Shown here piece by piece: positions 1 to 11,825 of a stretch of 64,000 nt of DNA (positions within the stretch are counted from its first letter, which is position 1; each line of letters begins with the position of its first letter). Below the pieces are notes generated by a model. The model saw only the letters and a list, made by a program, of their open reading frames with translations. It had not been told where the DNA came from and ran no database searches. Both the position numbers and the translations under genes were made by a program. Source of the DNA: Gordius sp. MW1 (lineage: Eukaryota > Nematomorpha > Gordioida > Gordea > Gordiidae); NCBI GenBank assembly GCA_964036665.1, contig OZ038529.1:19540060-19604059 (forward strand). Reading direction: 5' to 3'.

Positions 1-505
1 CATGGCTATAATATGAATAAACGTCCTTCTTTAGGGAAGATGTTCCCACTAATAGCACATGTCCTCCACTACCTTAATATTAATTGACATCATTTTAGAA
101 ACTTCTTGTTTTATTCCCATTGTCTCTTAATGCTTAGGGACATTTGGGAAGAATCTTTTAAGTTTTTTATGGGTTTTTTTTAAAATTAACACAAGGTCTC
201 CTCCAAGCAAAATTTCCAATAGCTTTTTACTCAGTCAATCAATTGCAATTGCCAAATCAAATTATTTTTTTGCGATGGACTTAGTGCCCATCCTCAAATA
301 AGATGATAATCTAGATATTGGTTAAATTTTTTTTGCCTTTATGCATTTTTTTCAATGTTATTAAATTATTAACATTTCTTAATGCCTAATTACAATAAAC
401 TTTTTAATATTAATAGAAAACATAGTTAGTAGGTTCAAGCCTCGTTTATATCCATATTTAATTTTGAAAATATACTTTAGTAACATTGTTATATAACTCA
501 AACAG
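1..505 (+). other. 5' intron and leader region of P element A
   Basis: No coding exon was identified. By alignment to the nested inverted copy (5354-5858) this corresponds to the long intron between the THAP exon and the next coding exon; the acceptor is at 504-505. Element A's THAP exons are therefore expected upstream of the window. Confidence 0.6.
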
Positions 506-3457
506 TCATCAACTCCTAAAAACATTTATCAAGAAAACAACGAGCCATCACACATTCATCAAAAAAATGCAGAGCCATCTGAGATTTCATTGACTGTAAT
601 TTTTATATTTCAATATGAATTACCTAAATCAGTCATCAGCTTCTAGTTTAGACATTCATCAAGGAAATATTGAGCCATCCCAGAATTCAGCATTAATAGA
701 TATAACAACATTATGCAAAACTTTGAATACAAGTAAATATAATTTATAAATTTTAATATTTAATTTAGTAAAAAAGGATCATTCATATGCTATTAATACT
801 CTAAAAGAAAAAAAGAAAATCTCATAAAGCATTTAAAAAAAAACTGTCAAAAATTTAAGAAGTAAAAATTATCGCCAAATTCAGAAACTCAAGACCCTAA
901 AAGACCTGGCTGCTCATCTTGATAAAAAATCTTTAATTCCAGGAGAGGGGGGTGATATTATTACTAACTATTTTGGTGATACTCCTCTCACTTCTATACT
1001 AAATACACACTTAAGCTCTGGAGGTGTTAATAATCCCTTCAACAAGGCTTATTCTGATGAAATGAAAAGATTTGCAATAACCCTTCATTATTACTCACCC
1101 CAAGCCTACAACTTTATTCGGAGTGTAATATGTATGCCAACAGAGAGTACGATTAGGAAATGGTGTGTCAATGAAAACATAAAACCAGGTACACTAACAA
1201 TTTATATATCCTTTATGTGTATAATATATAAAAAAAAATTTTATAATCTATATTATTTATTTTAGGATTTTTAAAACAAGCTTTTTTCACAATTAAACAA
1301 TTACAAAGAAAGCAAACAGGGCAGATATATATATCAATTACATTAGATGAGATGGCCATCAGACGTCATCTCGATTACAAAAAAGGCTTTGAAGGGTATT
1401 AGTGACTTACTTTTTTTTAAATTAATTTATAGGTGTGTAGATGTGGGGCAAGGTATTCAATCAAATTTATTGCCAGAGGCCAAAAGTGCACTATTTATTA
1501 TGGCAGTTGCCATTAATAGTCACTGGAAGATACCCCTTGGATATTTTCTTGTGGGTAGTGTCACTGCTGACCTACAAGCAACCCTTGTGTTAGATGCACT
1601 TCAGCTACTTAAAGAATGTGGAGTCATTTGCAAAAATTTAACTTGCGATGGTCTAGCAGCCAACAAGAGAATGGCAGAAAATCTGGGGGTATGCAATTTA
1701 TTTAAACAATCTATTAGTATTATAAAAAAAAACTAAGCCTTAAATGTAACTTGATTTATATTTATTGTTTATATTTAAATAGATGGAAATGTCAATTATA
1801 ATAAATTTTACCATTACATCTCAATCCTTAACATGTCAATTTTTAAGATACATTATCTGATTTTTTTGTAAAACTAAAATACATAAATAGGTATCTTTTG
1901 AGGTTGAATCCCTTCGCCCATATTTTACAAACCCCACATGCGTCACGGAAAAAATATATTTTATGTTTGATGCATGTCATATGCTCAAACTTGTCAGAAA
2001 TTTATTTGAAAGGGTAGATTATCTTGTGAATTATGAGGGAAAGGTTGATTAATATTTTTAATATTATAATGTATGTTTGATAGAGAATCGAATGGAAATA
2101 CATTGTTAGGTTGTATGATTTGCAACAACATGAAGGTCTGAGGGCAGCAAACAAGCTTACCAAAGAACACGTCTATTTTCATAATCAAAGAATGAAGGTT
2201 TATTATTATATCATTTATATGCAATTATTAAAGGTGAAATTAGCGGCTCAGCTGTTTTCGGAATCTGTCGCAAATGCTATGGATTTTGCGAGGCATATAG
2301 ATCCTCTCTTGTTTAAGGATTGCCAGGCGACTATCGAGTTTATTCATATAATGAATCAGTATGTTTACTAGTTTGTTACTAAGTTATCTTTAAGATTGTT
2401 TGATACACTAAATTCACGGAATGCTCTACATAAAGGGAATAAAAAACCTATATACAAGGATTCTTTCTAACCTTAATGAATTCTATGATAATTGTGCAAA
2501 ATATTTTCGAACTTTGTGCCTTCCAGATGGAATGCCAGTTATTCAATCAAATAAAAAAATAGGTATATTAGGAATGTTAATAGATATGCAAGCAATTCAA
2601 ATGCTTGCACATGATCTCTTGATCGAGACCAAACCTCCTTTAAAGTAAATATATTATAAATATTTATTATTTATATAATATCTAGATTTTTATTAACCTA
2701 TAAACTTTCCCAGGATCACCTGGAAAGTTTTTTTGGGTTACTCAGGGCCCGAGGTTGCCACAACAACAATCCTTCGGCAATGCAATTGCGTCACTCTTTG
2801 AATAAAATTTTTTTATCAAAAATCTATTATCCATTTTCTGGAAACTGCTCGCCACAAGATTCTACTTGTATTGCAGATGAAAATTTCATAGACATTAATG
2901 AAGAGTTTACTGAAACAGAAGACGAGGCCAATATAAATATTAATTTAATTTCTCCCTATATTTCATGTATTTCTTCATACATTGGCGGATACATTGTGAG
3001 GCAAATGATTTTGCGCAAAAAAGTAACATGTAAGATTTGTATAAATTCTTTAATTAGTTGTCAACCATTTTCATCTTCAAACTATTTATTGATTAATTTA
3101 AAAAACAAAGGTGGATTAGTTGTCCCGTCTACTGATGTTGTAAATATCTGCAAAAAAACTGAGACAGTTTTTAGAATTTTAAAACATAAAAATAAACTTT
3201 TTTCTAAAAACATTTTATTTATAATTGAAATTAAGGTTTTTCATTCATTGATTGGGTCTAATATTTTTGCATCTTTAATTAATCATATTGTTGACCAAGA
3301 GTTAGGATCCTTAAATCATTTACAATTATTGGTTAAATTAATAATTAATATGTATAGCAAAATTTTACTTCATAATTTTTGCAATATTTCAAACCAAGAA
3401 TTTAAAACTAATATTAGGCAGAAATTTAATAAAACTATTATTTTTAAAGGGCAATAA
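506..3457 (+). pseudogene. P-element THAP-family transposase, copy A, spliced, disrupted
   Basis: This encodes the C-terminal three quarters of a P/THAP9-type transposase, which cuts and joins element ends in the nucleus. Exons that splice in phase with GT/AG are 506-595, 633-732, 769-1188, 1266-1395, 1433-1688, 1891-2043, 2084-2197, 2234-2358, 2395-2644 and 2686-3457. Most introns are 36-41 nt. Landmarks are a Lys-rich coiled-coil stretch, the RNase H-like residues in LDEMAIR, CDGLAAN and FDACHM, then SQDHLESFF, HNNNPSAMQ and a C-terminal CKIC motif. Breaks: relative to the nested copy, a 4-nt deletion near 818 and one extra A near 835-843 create stops at 825 and 834. An extra A near 2436 shifts the frame. 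The N-terminal THAP exons are outside the window. It is probably a recent pseudogene, unless the indels are assembly errors in A-runs. Confidence 0.85.
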
Positions 3458-3772
3458 TTTTTTTTGTTGACAACTAATTAATTTATTAATATAGTCTCAC
3501 ATGCGAAACTTTGATGATGCCCGGTATCGTAAAATTGTAACTTAATATAATAAATAAAATATATTATAGATGGCGCTATTATGTTATTTCTCTTTATCAT
3601 TCTAAAGTGTTACTTATTAATTATTTCTTTGAACTTTTTTTTGAAATTTTATTATAGGAGTATTTTTTCTTTGCCTAACATATATTTTTTTATTTACTAA
3701 AAGTTTTTGTTATGAAGTATTCAGTTAATTTTTAAATTTTAAAAAACGCGATAAAATATAACGCAATAGAAC
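3458..3772 (+). other. 3' untranslated part of P element A
   Basis: AT-rich and without ORFs, between the transposase stop and the nested element. AATAAA-type signals occur near 3550 (aataaataaaatat). The motif AGATGGCGCTAT at 3569-3580 recurs at 28489-28500 and, inverted, near 35105. Confidence 0.5.
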
Positions 3773-6568
3773 CATAGACAAAGAATAACATAGACCGCCG
3801 AACAGCTGATAATTTGCGAGCAACTTTAGAAGCCGCCATAATTAGTACCTTAACATTTATGTTTATGAACTCAACGTGCATATGACATGCATCAAACATA
3901 AAATATATTTTTTCCGTGACGCATGTGGGGTTTGTAAAATATGGGCGAAGGGATTCAACCTCAAAAGATACCTATTTATGTATTTTAGTTTTACAAAAAA
4001 ATCAGATAATGTATCTTAAAAATTGACATGTTAAGGATTGAGATGTAATGGTAAAATTTATTATAATTGACATTTCCATCTATTTAAATATAAACAATAA
4101 ATATAAATCAAGTTACATTTAAGGCTTAGTTTTTTTTTATAATACTAATAGATTGTTTAAATAAATTGCATACCCCCAGATTTTCTGCCATTCTCTTGTT
4201 GGCTGCTAGACCATCGCAAGTTAAATTTTTGCAAATGACTCCACATTCTTTAAGTAGCTGAAGTGCATCTAACACAAGGGTTGCTTGTAGGTCAGCAGTG
4301 ACACTACCCACAAGAAAATATCCAAGGGGTATCTTCCAGTGACTATTAATGGCAACTGCCATAATAAATAGTGCACTTTTGGCCTCTGGCAATAAATTTG
4401 ATTGAATACCTTGCCCCACATCTACACACCTATAAATTAATTTAAAAAAAAGTAAGTCACTAATACCCTTCAAAGCCTTTTTTGTAATCGAGATGACGTC
4501 TGATGGCCATCTCATCTAATGTAATTGATATGTATATCTGCCCTGTTTGCTTTTTTTGTAATTGTTTAATTGTGAAAAAAGCTTGTTTTAAAAATCCTAA
4601 AATAAATAATATAGATTATAAAATTTTTTTTTATATATTATACACATAAAGGATATATAAATTGTTAGTGTACCTGGTTTTATGTTTTCATTGACACACC
4701 ATTTCCTAATCGTACTCTCTGTTGGCATACATATTACACTCCGAATAAAGTTGTAGGCTTGGGGTGAGTAATAATGAAGGGTTATTGCAAATCTTTTCAT
4801 TTCATCAGAATAAGCCTTGTTGAAGGGATTATTAACACCTCCAGAGCTTAAGTGTGTATTTAGTATAGAAGTGAGAGGAGTATCACCAAAATAGTTTGTA
4901 ATAATATCACCCCCCTCTCCTGGAATTAAGGATTTTTTATCAAGATGAGCAGCCAGGTCTTTTAGGGTCTTGAGTTTCTGAATTTGGCGATAATTTTTAC
5001 TTCTTAAATTTTTGACAGTTTTTTTTAAATGCTTTATGAGATTTTCTTTCTTTTTTTCTTTTAGAGTATTAATAGCATATGAATGATCCTTTTTTACTAA
5101 ATTAAATATTAAAATTTATAAATTATATTTACTTGTATTCAAAGTTTTGCATAATGTTGTTATATCAATTAATGCTGAATTCTGGGATGGCTCAATATTT
5201 CCTTGATGAATGTCTAAACTAGAAGCTGATGACTGATTTAGGTAATTCATATTGAAATATAAAAATTACAGTCAATGAAATCTCAGATGGCTCTGCATTT
5301 TTTTGATGAATGTGTGATGGCTCGTTGTTTTCTTGATAAATGTTTTTAGGAGTTGATGACTGTTTGAGTTATATAACAATGTTACTAAAGTATATTTTCA
5401 AAATTAAATATGGATATAAACGAGGCTTGAACCTACTAACTATGTTTTCTATTAATATTAAAAAGTTTATTGTAATTAGGCATTAAGAAATGTTAATAAT
5501 TTAATAACATTGAAAAAAATGCATAAAGGCAAAAAAAATTTAACCAATATCTAGATTATCATCTTATTTGAGGATGGGCACTAAGTCCATCGCAAAAAAA
5601 TAATTTGATTTGGCAATTGCAATTGATTGACTGAGTAAAAAGCTATTGGAAATTTTGCTTGGAGGAGACCTTGTGTTAATTTTAAAAAAAAACCATAAAA
5701 AACTTAAAAGATTCTTCCCAAATGTCCCTAAGCATTAAGAGACAATGGGAATAAAACAAGAAGTTTCTAAAATGATGTCAATTAATATTAAGGTAGTGGA
5801 GGACATGTGCTATTAGTGGGAACATCTTCCCTAAAGGACGTTTATTCATATAGCCATGTTGTAATCAACAATTCTTTTTGTGACACATAAAGGAATAAGG
5901 CTAGGACAATATATAAATGATATAATATTCCAATGTTATTCAAATATAATTGTAAAAAGCCAAGCTTCTTCTATATTCAGTGATTAGTTGCATATTCATA
6001 ACATTAAGGAATATAAATTATTCCAGCATTTAGTAAAGATAAATTTGTAATACAAATTTGGAGCATTTGAAAACCTTAAAGTCTAACCAAAGAGATGACT
6101 CAAGATTATTATGACACGACCCCATATATAGAGAATATCAAAATTAGTTTTAAGTTCATCTTAAAATTTGTTTTACTTATACTAAAGGAAAATGTTTGAT
6201 TAATAATTGAAGGAGTATAAACAAATATTATTTACCTTTGTAGATGGATAATTTGATTCTTTGTCTATGTTTGTGATATTATGTAATGGGGATTGAATAT
6301 TTTCTTGATGAATGTTTATAGGGGTTAAAAATAGAGATGGTACTATATTTTCTTTTAATCTTTTTTTGTTGAAATCTTGTGGTTGAAAGTGTTTGCTGCA
6401 AATTCTTGAATGCTTTTTTAGACGAAATTCAGGCTTCATTAATTTTAGCCATTTCACTAAAATATTTTCATTTTTGGGGTACCTAAAAATAAATATAAAA
6501 AAACAATTTATTTACCTGTGTAAAGACACTCCTTTGCCTTTAGACTTACATATTGCACAATAGCGCAT
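3732..6568 (-). CDS. Truncated THAP-domain P transposase (KP-like repressor candidate)
   Basis: Predicted minus-strand exons are 6516-6568, 6236-6482, 5270-5359, 5133-5232, 4674-5096, 4467-4596, 4174-4429 and 3732-3971, giving about 512 aa. All phases agree and I see no internal stop. The THAP zinc finger is complete: C4 and C7 (MRYCAIC), then C46 and H49 (SRICSKHF), with the usual WL and PSLF positions. Next come repeated I-H/Y-Q-x-N motifs, a Lys-rich coiled coil, and the first two catalytic Asp motifs (LDEMAIR, CDGLAAN). It stops just after DACHM and reads into the 3' terminal repeat and 40 bp of flank. THAP domains bind transposon ends. A protein with DNA-binding and dimerisation parts but no complete catalytic core would be expected to act as a repressor, as shown for KP in Drosophila; that role is inference here. 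Confidence 0.7.
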
Positions 6569-6687
6569 TATTTAAATAGGTACATTATGTTGGCAACATG
6601 TCGGCAATGACATGTGCACGCGTATATATACGCATAATATATTGCTAGAAACAGCTGATCAGCGGTCTATGTTATTCTTAGTCTATG
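3773..6687 (-). mobile_element. Internally deleted P element (KP-like), copy B
   Basis: This is a 2,915-bp element inserted in the 3' UTR of copy A in the opposite orientation. Its ends are inverted repeats of about 36 bp (3773-3808 and 6652-6687, about 33 matches, starting CATAGAC). It is flanked by a perfect 8-bp duplication, AATAGAAC, at 3765-3772 and 6688-6695. Read on the minus strand it carries the 5' part of the P element through the DACHM motif near 3879. It then jumps straight to the last ~107 bp that also end copy A (6694-6800). The whole C-terminal transposase half is missing. This matches the architecture of Drosophila KP elements: both termini kept, centre deleted, truncated THAP protein possible. 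Confidence 0.9.
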
Positions 6688-6695
6688 AATAGAAC

Positions 6696-6808
6696 ACGTT
6701 GAGTTCATAAACATAAATGTTAAGGTACTAATTATGGCGGCTTCTAAAGTTGCTCGCAAATTATCAGCTGTTCGGCGGTCTATGTTATTCTTAGTCTATG
6801 ATCGCTAG
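6696..6808 (+). repeat. 3' terminal segment and predicted target duplication of P copy A
   Basis: 6696-6800 repeats, inverted, the segment inside copy B at 3773-3878 (for example the shared stretches gagttcataaac and gtctatgttattctt). Position 6800 is the element end. The following 8 bp, ATCGCTAG, should recur at the unseen left end. Confidence 0.75.
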
Positions 6809-7140
6809 TACATTTCTAAGTAAAACTTCTAATTATAAAATTACAAATAAAGATGCTTGCAAATTAACTTGTAATAATATTAGAAATGATAATCACTATT
6901 AAATTAATTAAAACAAGCCAAAAAAAATAGCTTTAATTTTTGATATTTTATTATTACCTTCTACTAAAAAACCAAAAATTATGACTCTTTTTAATCTACC
7001 AATTAATTAATTGCAAAATCAATTTATATTATCTTAACATTGATAGAATCGGAAATAATTGTAACTTATATAAGTCTTAAGAATGTTTAAATCTCCCTGT
7101 TTTTCGAGATAAATATCTTTTATCAGAAGTAATTACCAAC
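6809..7140. other. AT-rich spacer without recognised features
   Basis: No ORF, repeat or terminus was seen. It may be genomic flank of the P element insertion. Confidence 0.4.
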
Positions 7141-7565
7141 TGCAAGATGCCGAAAATGGCAATTTTTGCACTATTTTTCAATTCTTTACCTTCGAATAAA
7201 ATAAAATGTTAAATTTTTTCACTTATTAAAATTTTGCCCTCAACAGTGTTTCCAACTTTTATTATTTTAATTAAAATAATTTTAACTATCTTAAAACTTT
7301 GGTGTTCATGCGAAAGATCGTTCTCATTGCTAAAACGGATTAAACCTTATCTTCGTTCCACAAATTAACCATTATGAGTTAAAGCTGTAAGATGCCGAAA
7401 TAATAATGGCAAAAGTTTTTGCAATATTTTTCAATTCTTTACCTTCGAATAAAATAAAATGTAATAAATTGTTTTAACTTATTAAAATTTTGTCCTCAAC
7501 AGTGTTTCCAACTTTTATTATTTTAATTAAAATAATTTTAAATATCTTAAAAACTTTGTGTTAAT
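7141..7565 (+). repeat. Imperfect tandem duplication, period about 245 bp
   Basis: 7141-7320 and 7386-7565 share a ~180-bp core (ctgcaagatgccgaaa, then caattctttaccttcg, then the caacagtgtttccaac region). The second copy runs directly into the hAT dimerisation fragment at 7564. Confidence 0.8.
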
Positions 7566-7725
7566 GGAAAAACTTACAATTGGACAAGTTAGGCTATCGT
7601 CATTAGCTTTATCGAGCTTAGAACATGATTTTATAGATGTTATTCCCACGGATTATATTATAAATTTATTTGCAACATCGAGTAAAAGGCGTAATGAACA
7701 GCTATTATCTAAAGCCGAATTTTAA
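7564..7725 (+). pseudogene. hAT transposase C-terminal dimerisation fragment
   Basis: A 53-residue open stretch starts MEKLTIGQVRLSSLALSSLE and contains DFIDVIPTDYIINLFAT. This is the pattern of the extreme C-terminus of hAT-type transposases (the 'LSIE...D..IIDEFA' end of the dimerisation domain). The rest of the transposase is absent immediately upstream, so this is a relic. The ATG is probably an internal Met rather than a true start. It precedes the separate hAT-like element at 7953-9617. Confidence 0.5.
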
Positions 7726-8234
7726 TATTTAATGAAAAAATATCTGGGCTTTAAACCTCATTTTGAACTTTTAACACTTTTAAAATATATTAAAATTTAT
7801 TAAATTCACAAATAATTCATCCTTAATTTTTTTTATTTGTCCATATCACACAACATCTCTTGCATATTTTTATGTGCCACATGGACATATAAGGCCAATG
7901 ATTTTTCGAAAAATGGCTTGCACACCATTTTTTCTCCATCATTAGTAGTACCTAGTGATGGCGGTATAGGGAAATTTCCCGGGAAAATTGGGAAATTCCC
8001 ACGGGAAATTTCCTTTGGAATAATAATTTGTGATATATCATTTATTATGTTTTTCCAAGGTGATTCTAATATGCGTTGAGGCTATTTTTTTAATTAATAT
8101 TGGCGCTTAAATCATCTGGATCATTTATAATAATATATTTAATTAAGTAATTACATTTACATATCATGTTTCGTTAATAATTAATATAGGTATATATTGA
8201 AAATAAAACTACATACAAAGGACTATTCAATATA

Positions 8235-8695
8235 GCTAAAATACAAACTTCTTCAAAGGTGAGTTTACAAAATATCTACTAATATCTTACTAATGTTTAT
8301 AGTTAAAAAACAAACATCTTTATTGTTAAAAAAACAAACATTTCAAGAAGGTAAATATACAATGTCTACTATTATCTTACTAAGGTTTATAATTAAAAAA
8401 ACAAACATCTTGAAAATATCAAATAGCCTACTAAAAGTATAGCTTTAAAAAAACATCTAAAAAAGATAATTTTACAAAAACTTTACCATTATCTTTATAA
8501 AAATATTTAGTTAAAAATCTACTATTTGTTATCTTACTAAGGTCTATAATTAAAAAACAAACATCTATAAAATATCAAATAGCCTACTAAAAGTATAGTC
8601 TTTGAAAAAACAAACATCTCAAAAAGGTAATTTTACAAAAACTTTACTATTATATTTAGTTAAAAAAGCAAACATCTGAAAAAGGTAAATTTACA
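8235..8695. repeat. Degenerate tandem repeats inside the hAT relic
   Basis: The motif aaaaaacaaacatct followed by ggtaa(a/t)ttTacaaa and an ATCTTACTAA block recurs about six times at irregular 60-120 bp spacing. No coding potential. Confidence 0.7.
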
Positions 8696-8724
8696 AACTG
8701 TAATATTTTTAAGAACTATGCCAA

Positions 8725-9235
8725 AAAAGCACTCTGACATATGCACACTTTTTAAAAATTACTGCCTTAAATAAAAAGGATGCATTGTGATTTGTAAATA
8801 TTGTAATATAAAATATAATTTCCCTAATTCAACCAAAATGACTGTACATATATCAAAATGCACTAAATACAACAATTCAGAACAGTATGTCTCTTCAGAA
8901 ACCACAGCATATATTACAAGTGTTTTAACTGTAAGCACAGAAAATACTAGCTTGAAAGATGACAAAACAATACCTTTATCAACTAACAGCATTACCAATA
9001 TTTTGATAAGATGGCTCCAGATGATTAAAAAAAATTGGATGAATCATTATCTTTAGCATTATATGTCCAACTGACCTTTTAAAATGTTGGACAATATTTA
9101 TTGAAGAAATTTTTTTAAACTATTAAGGCCATCTGTCAACATCCCATCAAGATTAAAAATCAGTACGACTTTATTAAATCATCATTATGAAACAGTTAGT
9201 CAATTTGTCACTTTGAAGTTGGCTCAATCATAAGA
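8725..9235 (+). pseudogene. hAT transposase relic with BED zinc finger
   Basis: Around 8787-8860 the sequence encodes ICKYCNIKYNFPNSTKMTVH followed by ISKC, a Cys2-His/Cys BED-type finger typical of hAT transposase N-termini, which bind the transposon ends. After a stop at 9054 and frame changes, 9125-9225 encodes RPSVNIPSRLKIS then TTLLNHHYETVSQFV. This resembles the conserved hAT segment 'RPSF.LPSR..LS..LL...Y' beyond the finger. The rest of the catalytic domain is missing. It is an inactive fragment. Confidence 0.6.
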
Positions 9236-10329
9236 CACAATTTACACCTTATCAATCGAATAAACACACCGGAACCGGATTATAATGCAATATCATCTTC
9301 GGATTCCATAGATGAGATTTAGAAAGAAATAACATCAGATACTGAATAATTTTGATCTGTTTATATACATAAAAAACATAAACTTTTTAGATTCACTTAT
9401 TATATAATCTAATCGTTTGTTATAAATTTTTTAATAAATCTTTTTGAAATCGATGTTAAATGTGTTGTTTTAAGCGTTTGTGTCGTGTTTTTGTGTTGTT
9501 GATTTACCCTACATTGTTCTATTTCAAAATTTTTCTTATTTTCCCATAAATTCTCTTATTTTCCATATTTTACCTTGGAAATTTCCCAAAGGCTTGCATG
9601 AAAATATGACATCTCTAGGAATACCCCATCATAGTTTGAGCAGCACATATTGCTTTTAAATTAATTTAAATAACATAATTCCTAAATTTTATTGACATTG
9701 CTAGTTTTCAAGGGATAAAAATCTATATATATACTAGCTGACCCGGCAAACGTTGTTTTGCTATATACATTATTTCTAGAAAATACTATAAGTGTATGGG
9801 TATATGGTTTTGAATGAAATAAGAATGGAGCGTTGTGACAATGTTGGCCTATAAAATGACAATACCTAATCAGATATTTATTCATTCTTTATACTTTATT
9901 AACTCATTTTTGATACCGATCATGTTCCAGCGGCGGAATATGGAAAAGGAAAGATCTGCTGGAACACGATAAAAAAAAGGTTTGAAGGAGGGGAATCAGG
10001 AATATATATAAATATTAGGAGACGGCCTGTCAGGGGAATTCTCTTCCAATTAAGGAAGAGACTGAATTTATTAGCCTTTTTCGCTTTACATGGTATATTA
10101 ATTTATTTATTTATGACCAAGAAATTCCAAAATAAAATAATTATCGAAATATAAATAGTTTTTCGATACAATGCAAAATTCACTGATGCGTGTTGATCAA
10201 TAATAATATATATATGGGGAATAAATAACAAACACGTTTAAACGCGGGGTAGGGGGGGGGGTAAAGTAACACACACGTAATGAAGTAGTAGGGTTCAGTA
10301 CTATGTATATATTAAAATCAGTACAATAC

Positions 10330-11810
10330 CTATATATACATCAAATTATGACGATTAAAAAATAATTCATCATCAATCTCTAAGTGCGATGTAGTGTACA
10401 ATATTTTGGTTAGTCCATCTTTAGCCAACACAATCAAACGGGATGGTTTACCCACGCGACATGCCACGTATTGTCCGTGGGAAAAGCATGATATGCCCAA
10501 ATCTAAGCCACAAATAGACATCGTTTGACCTTGAGCTTTATTGAGTCATTGCGAATGCCAATCTAATTGGAAATTGAATACGTTGAAAATCGGCACATCT
10601 GTGAAAATTATAGGGATTCGTGGCAGCAATACATTTTTAATTCGGAAGTCGCCATTCAAAATGGTGACTTCGATAACATTTTTCATACACTTTTTAATGA
10701 CTAATCGCGTGCTATTACACAGCCGTGGTGGGTTTAAATTACGCAGCAAAACTACCCGAGATCCAACCTTCAATTTTATAAGGTGCGGTGGCATGCCTGA
10801 CAAATCCAATGAATTCAAAAACTTAATTGGATAATTTACAGCCTCGTTAGCATCGCAAACTGTATCGACAGATTTGTATGACACCAAGTCACCTGGCAAC
10901 AACTTTTGTATCTTGGAATTTAAACCATTGACGTCCATATTTTTTGCTAACAATATTGCTCTTTCGGACATCCAGGCAGGATTTTTGTATTGTGTATATA
11001 GATTTGGAAATATGTGGTCGATGAGAGTATTTTGCGAGTACATTTTGTGCAAAAATTCGCCCGTAACTTTATGCATCCAGTATTTTCATACAAATCAACT
11101 TTTCCATCACCAATATCCAACAGTTGTTTTGAGAATGCATTACCGGATGGATCTTTAAGCATGTGAATGCGCATGTTTAATTTCAGTTCTAATTTTTCAA
11201 CATTTCGCCACAGTAACGAATTTTAAGCAAGCGTTGATCTCATCAGCGTACGTTGAACGTGGAATGACGGGAAGTGTTTGTCTGAAATCACTTGAAAGGA
11301 GTAACAGAGTGCCGCCAAATAGTTTGTCGTTATTTTTTATACCCTTCAATGTCCTGTCCAATGCCTCAAGGGAATATTTGTGTGCCATAATACATTCATT
11401 CCAGATGATAACTTTACACCGTCTGTGTACTGTGTCCATGAACGATTCTTTTGTTATGTTGCACACTGCCTCTGGGTTACTTTGGATATTCAGTGGCAGC
11501 TTTAATGCAGGTAATTCATTGTGCTCATTCAAGAGCGTCTAGCTCGCTGACGATGCGCCTAGCGAAAGGTGAATCGAGGTTGTTCTAGCCGCAACGTGCA
11601 TCCACGCGATTAGCGAGTGCGCGTTCGGAGTCGTCACCACCCATAAAGTAAATTTTTAAAAATTTATAAGATTCGTTTGGCATCGGCAGCACTGAACCCA
11701 CTTTGTGAAAAACCTGGCTTTTTATTTTTAAAGCTGTATTAAATTGTTGACCGTTAGCAGCATTATTTTGAACTATTTCTGTTGCTCCGAACTATGTCAT
11801 TTGAAAGCAT
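10330..11810 (-). pseudogene. Helitron Rep/helicase, internally deleted
   Basis: Read from 11810 downwards: a Helitron N-terminal stretch (KIKSQVFHKVGSVLPMPNES, then IYFMGGDDSERALANRVDA) runs through LLNEHNEL near 11515. It passes directly into the helicase domain: KVIIWNECIMAHK (motif II, usually WDEC, here Asp to Asn), LLLLSSDFRQTLPVIPRST, then after frame changes WMSERAILLAKN, EAVNYP, SGMPPHLIKLK and finally GLDLGISCFSHGQYVAC. The Rep nuclease and the helicase Walker A motif are missing because of the internal deletion. Several frameshifts occur. Normal Helitron proteins exceed 1,300 residues. Confidence 0.8.
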
Positions 11811-11825
11811 GAATTAAATGTCCGA

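Larger units (their letters stand above)
1..5858. repeat. Giant inverted repeat made by P copies A and B
   Basis: Bases 1-1983 and 3879-5858 are near-identical reverse complements with only a few differences. One deduced 129-residue segment (1347-1736 versus 4126-4515) is identical in both. The spacer of about 1.9 kb holds the C-terminal exons of copy A. A read-through transcript would fold into a dsRNA stem of about 2 kb. Confidence 0.9.
1..6800 (+). mobile_element. P-superfamily transposon, copy A, left end outside window
   Basis: The element enters at the left edge and ends at 6800 with the terminus ...TTATTCTTAGTCTATG. Its coding part runs 506-3457. Its 3' end is split: 3458-3772 and 6688-6800 join directly once the nested element at 3773-6687 and one copy of its 8-bp duplication are removed. 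The base order across the junction (AATAGAAC then ACGTTGAG...) shows this. The 5' end, including the THAP exons, should lie several hundred bases upstream of the window, because the nested copy carries them. The 8 bases after the end, 6801-6808 (ATCGCTAG), should be repeated before its unseen left end. P elements are cut-and-paste DNA transposons that make 8-bp duplications, consistent with what is seen. Confidence 0.85.
7953..9617 (+). mobile_element. hAT-like transposon relic
   Basis: Proposed ends are TAGTGATGGCGG at 7953 and the inverted CATCTCTA ending at 9617 (TAGAGATG on the other strand). Both are followed inward by GGGAAATTTCC-type sequence. Flanks GTAGTACC and GGAATACC match at 6 of 8 positions, as expected for a decayed 8-bp hAT duplication. 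Inside are a BED-finger fragment and a downstream hAT-like stretch. The boundaries are inferred from weak termini. Confidence 0.55.

Noticed and set aside
1062-1265. Stand-alone 67-codon ORF starting at an internal Met, and its inverted twin at 4597-4800
   Set aside because: It is part of a P transposase exon running into an intron, not a separate gene.
10541-11158. Plus-strand ORFs opposite the Helitron helicase
   Set aside because: Shadows of the minus-strand helicase frames.
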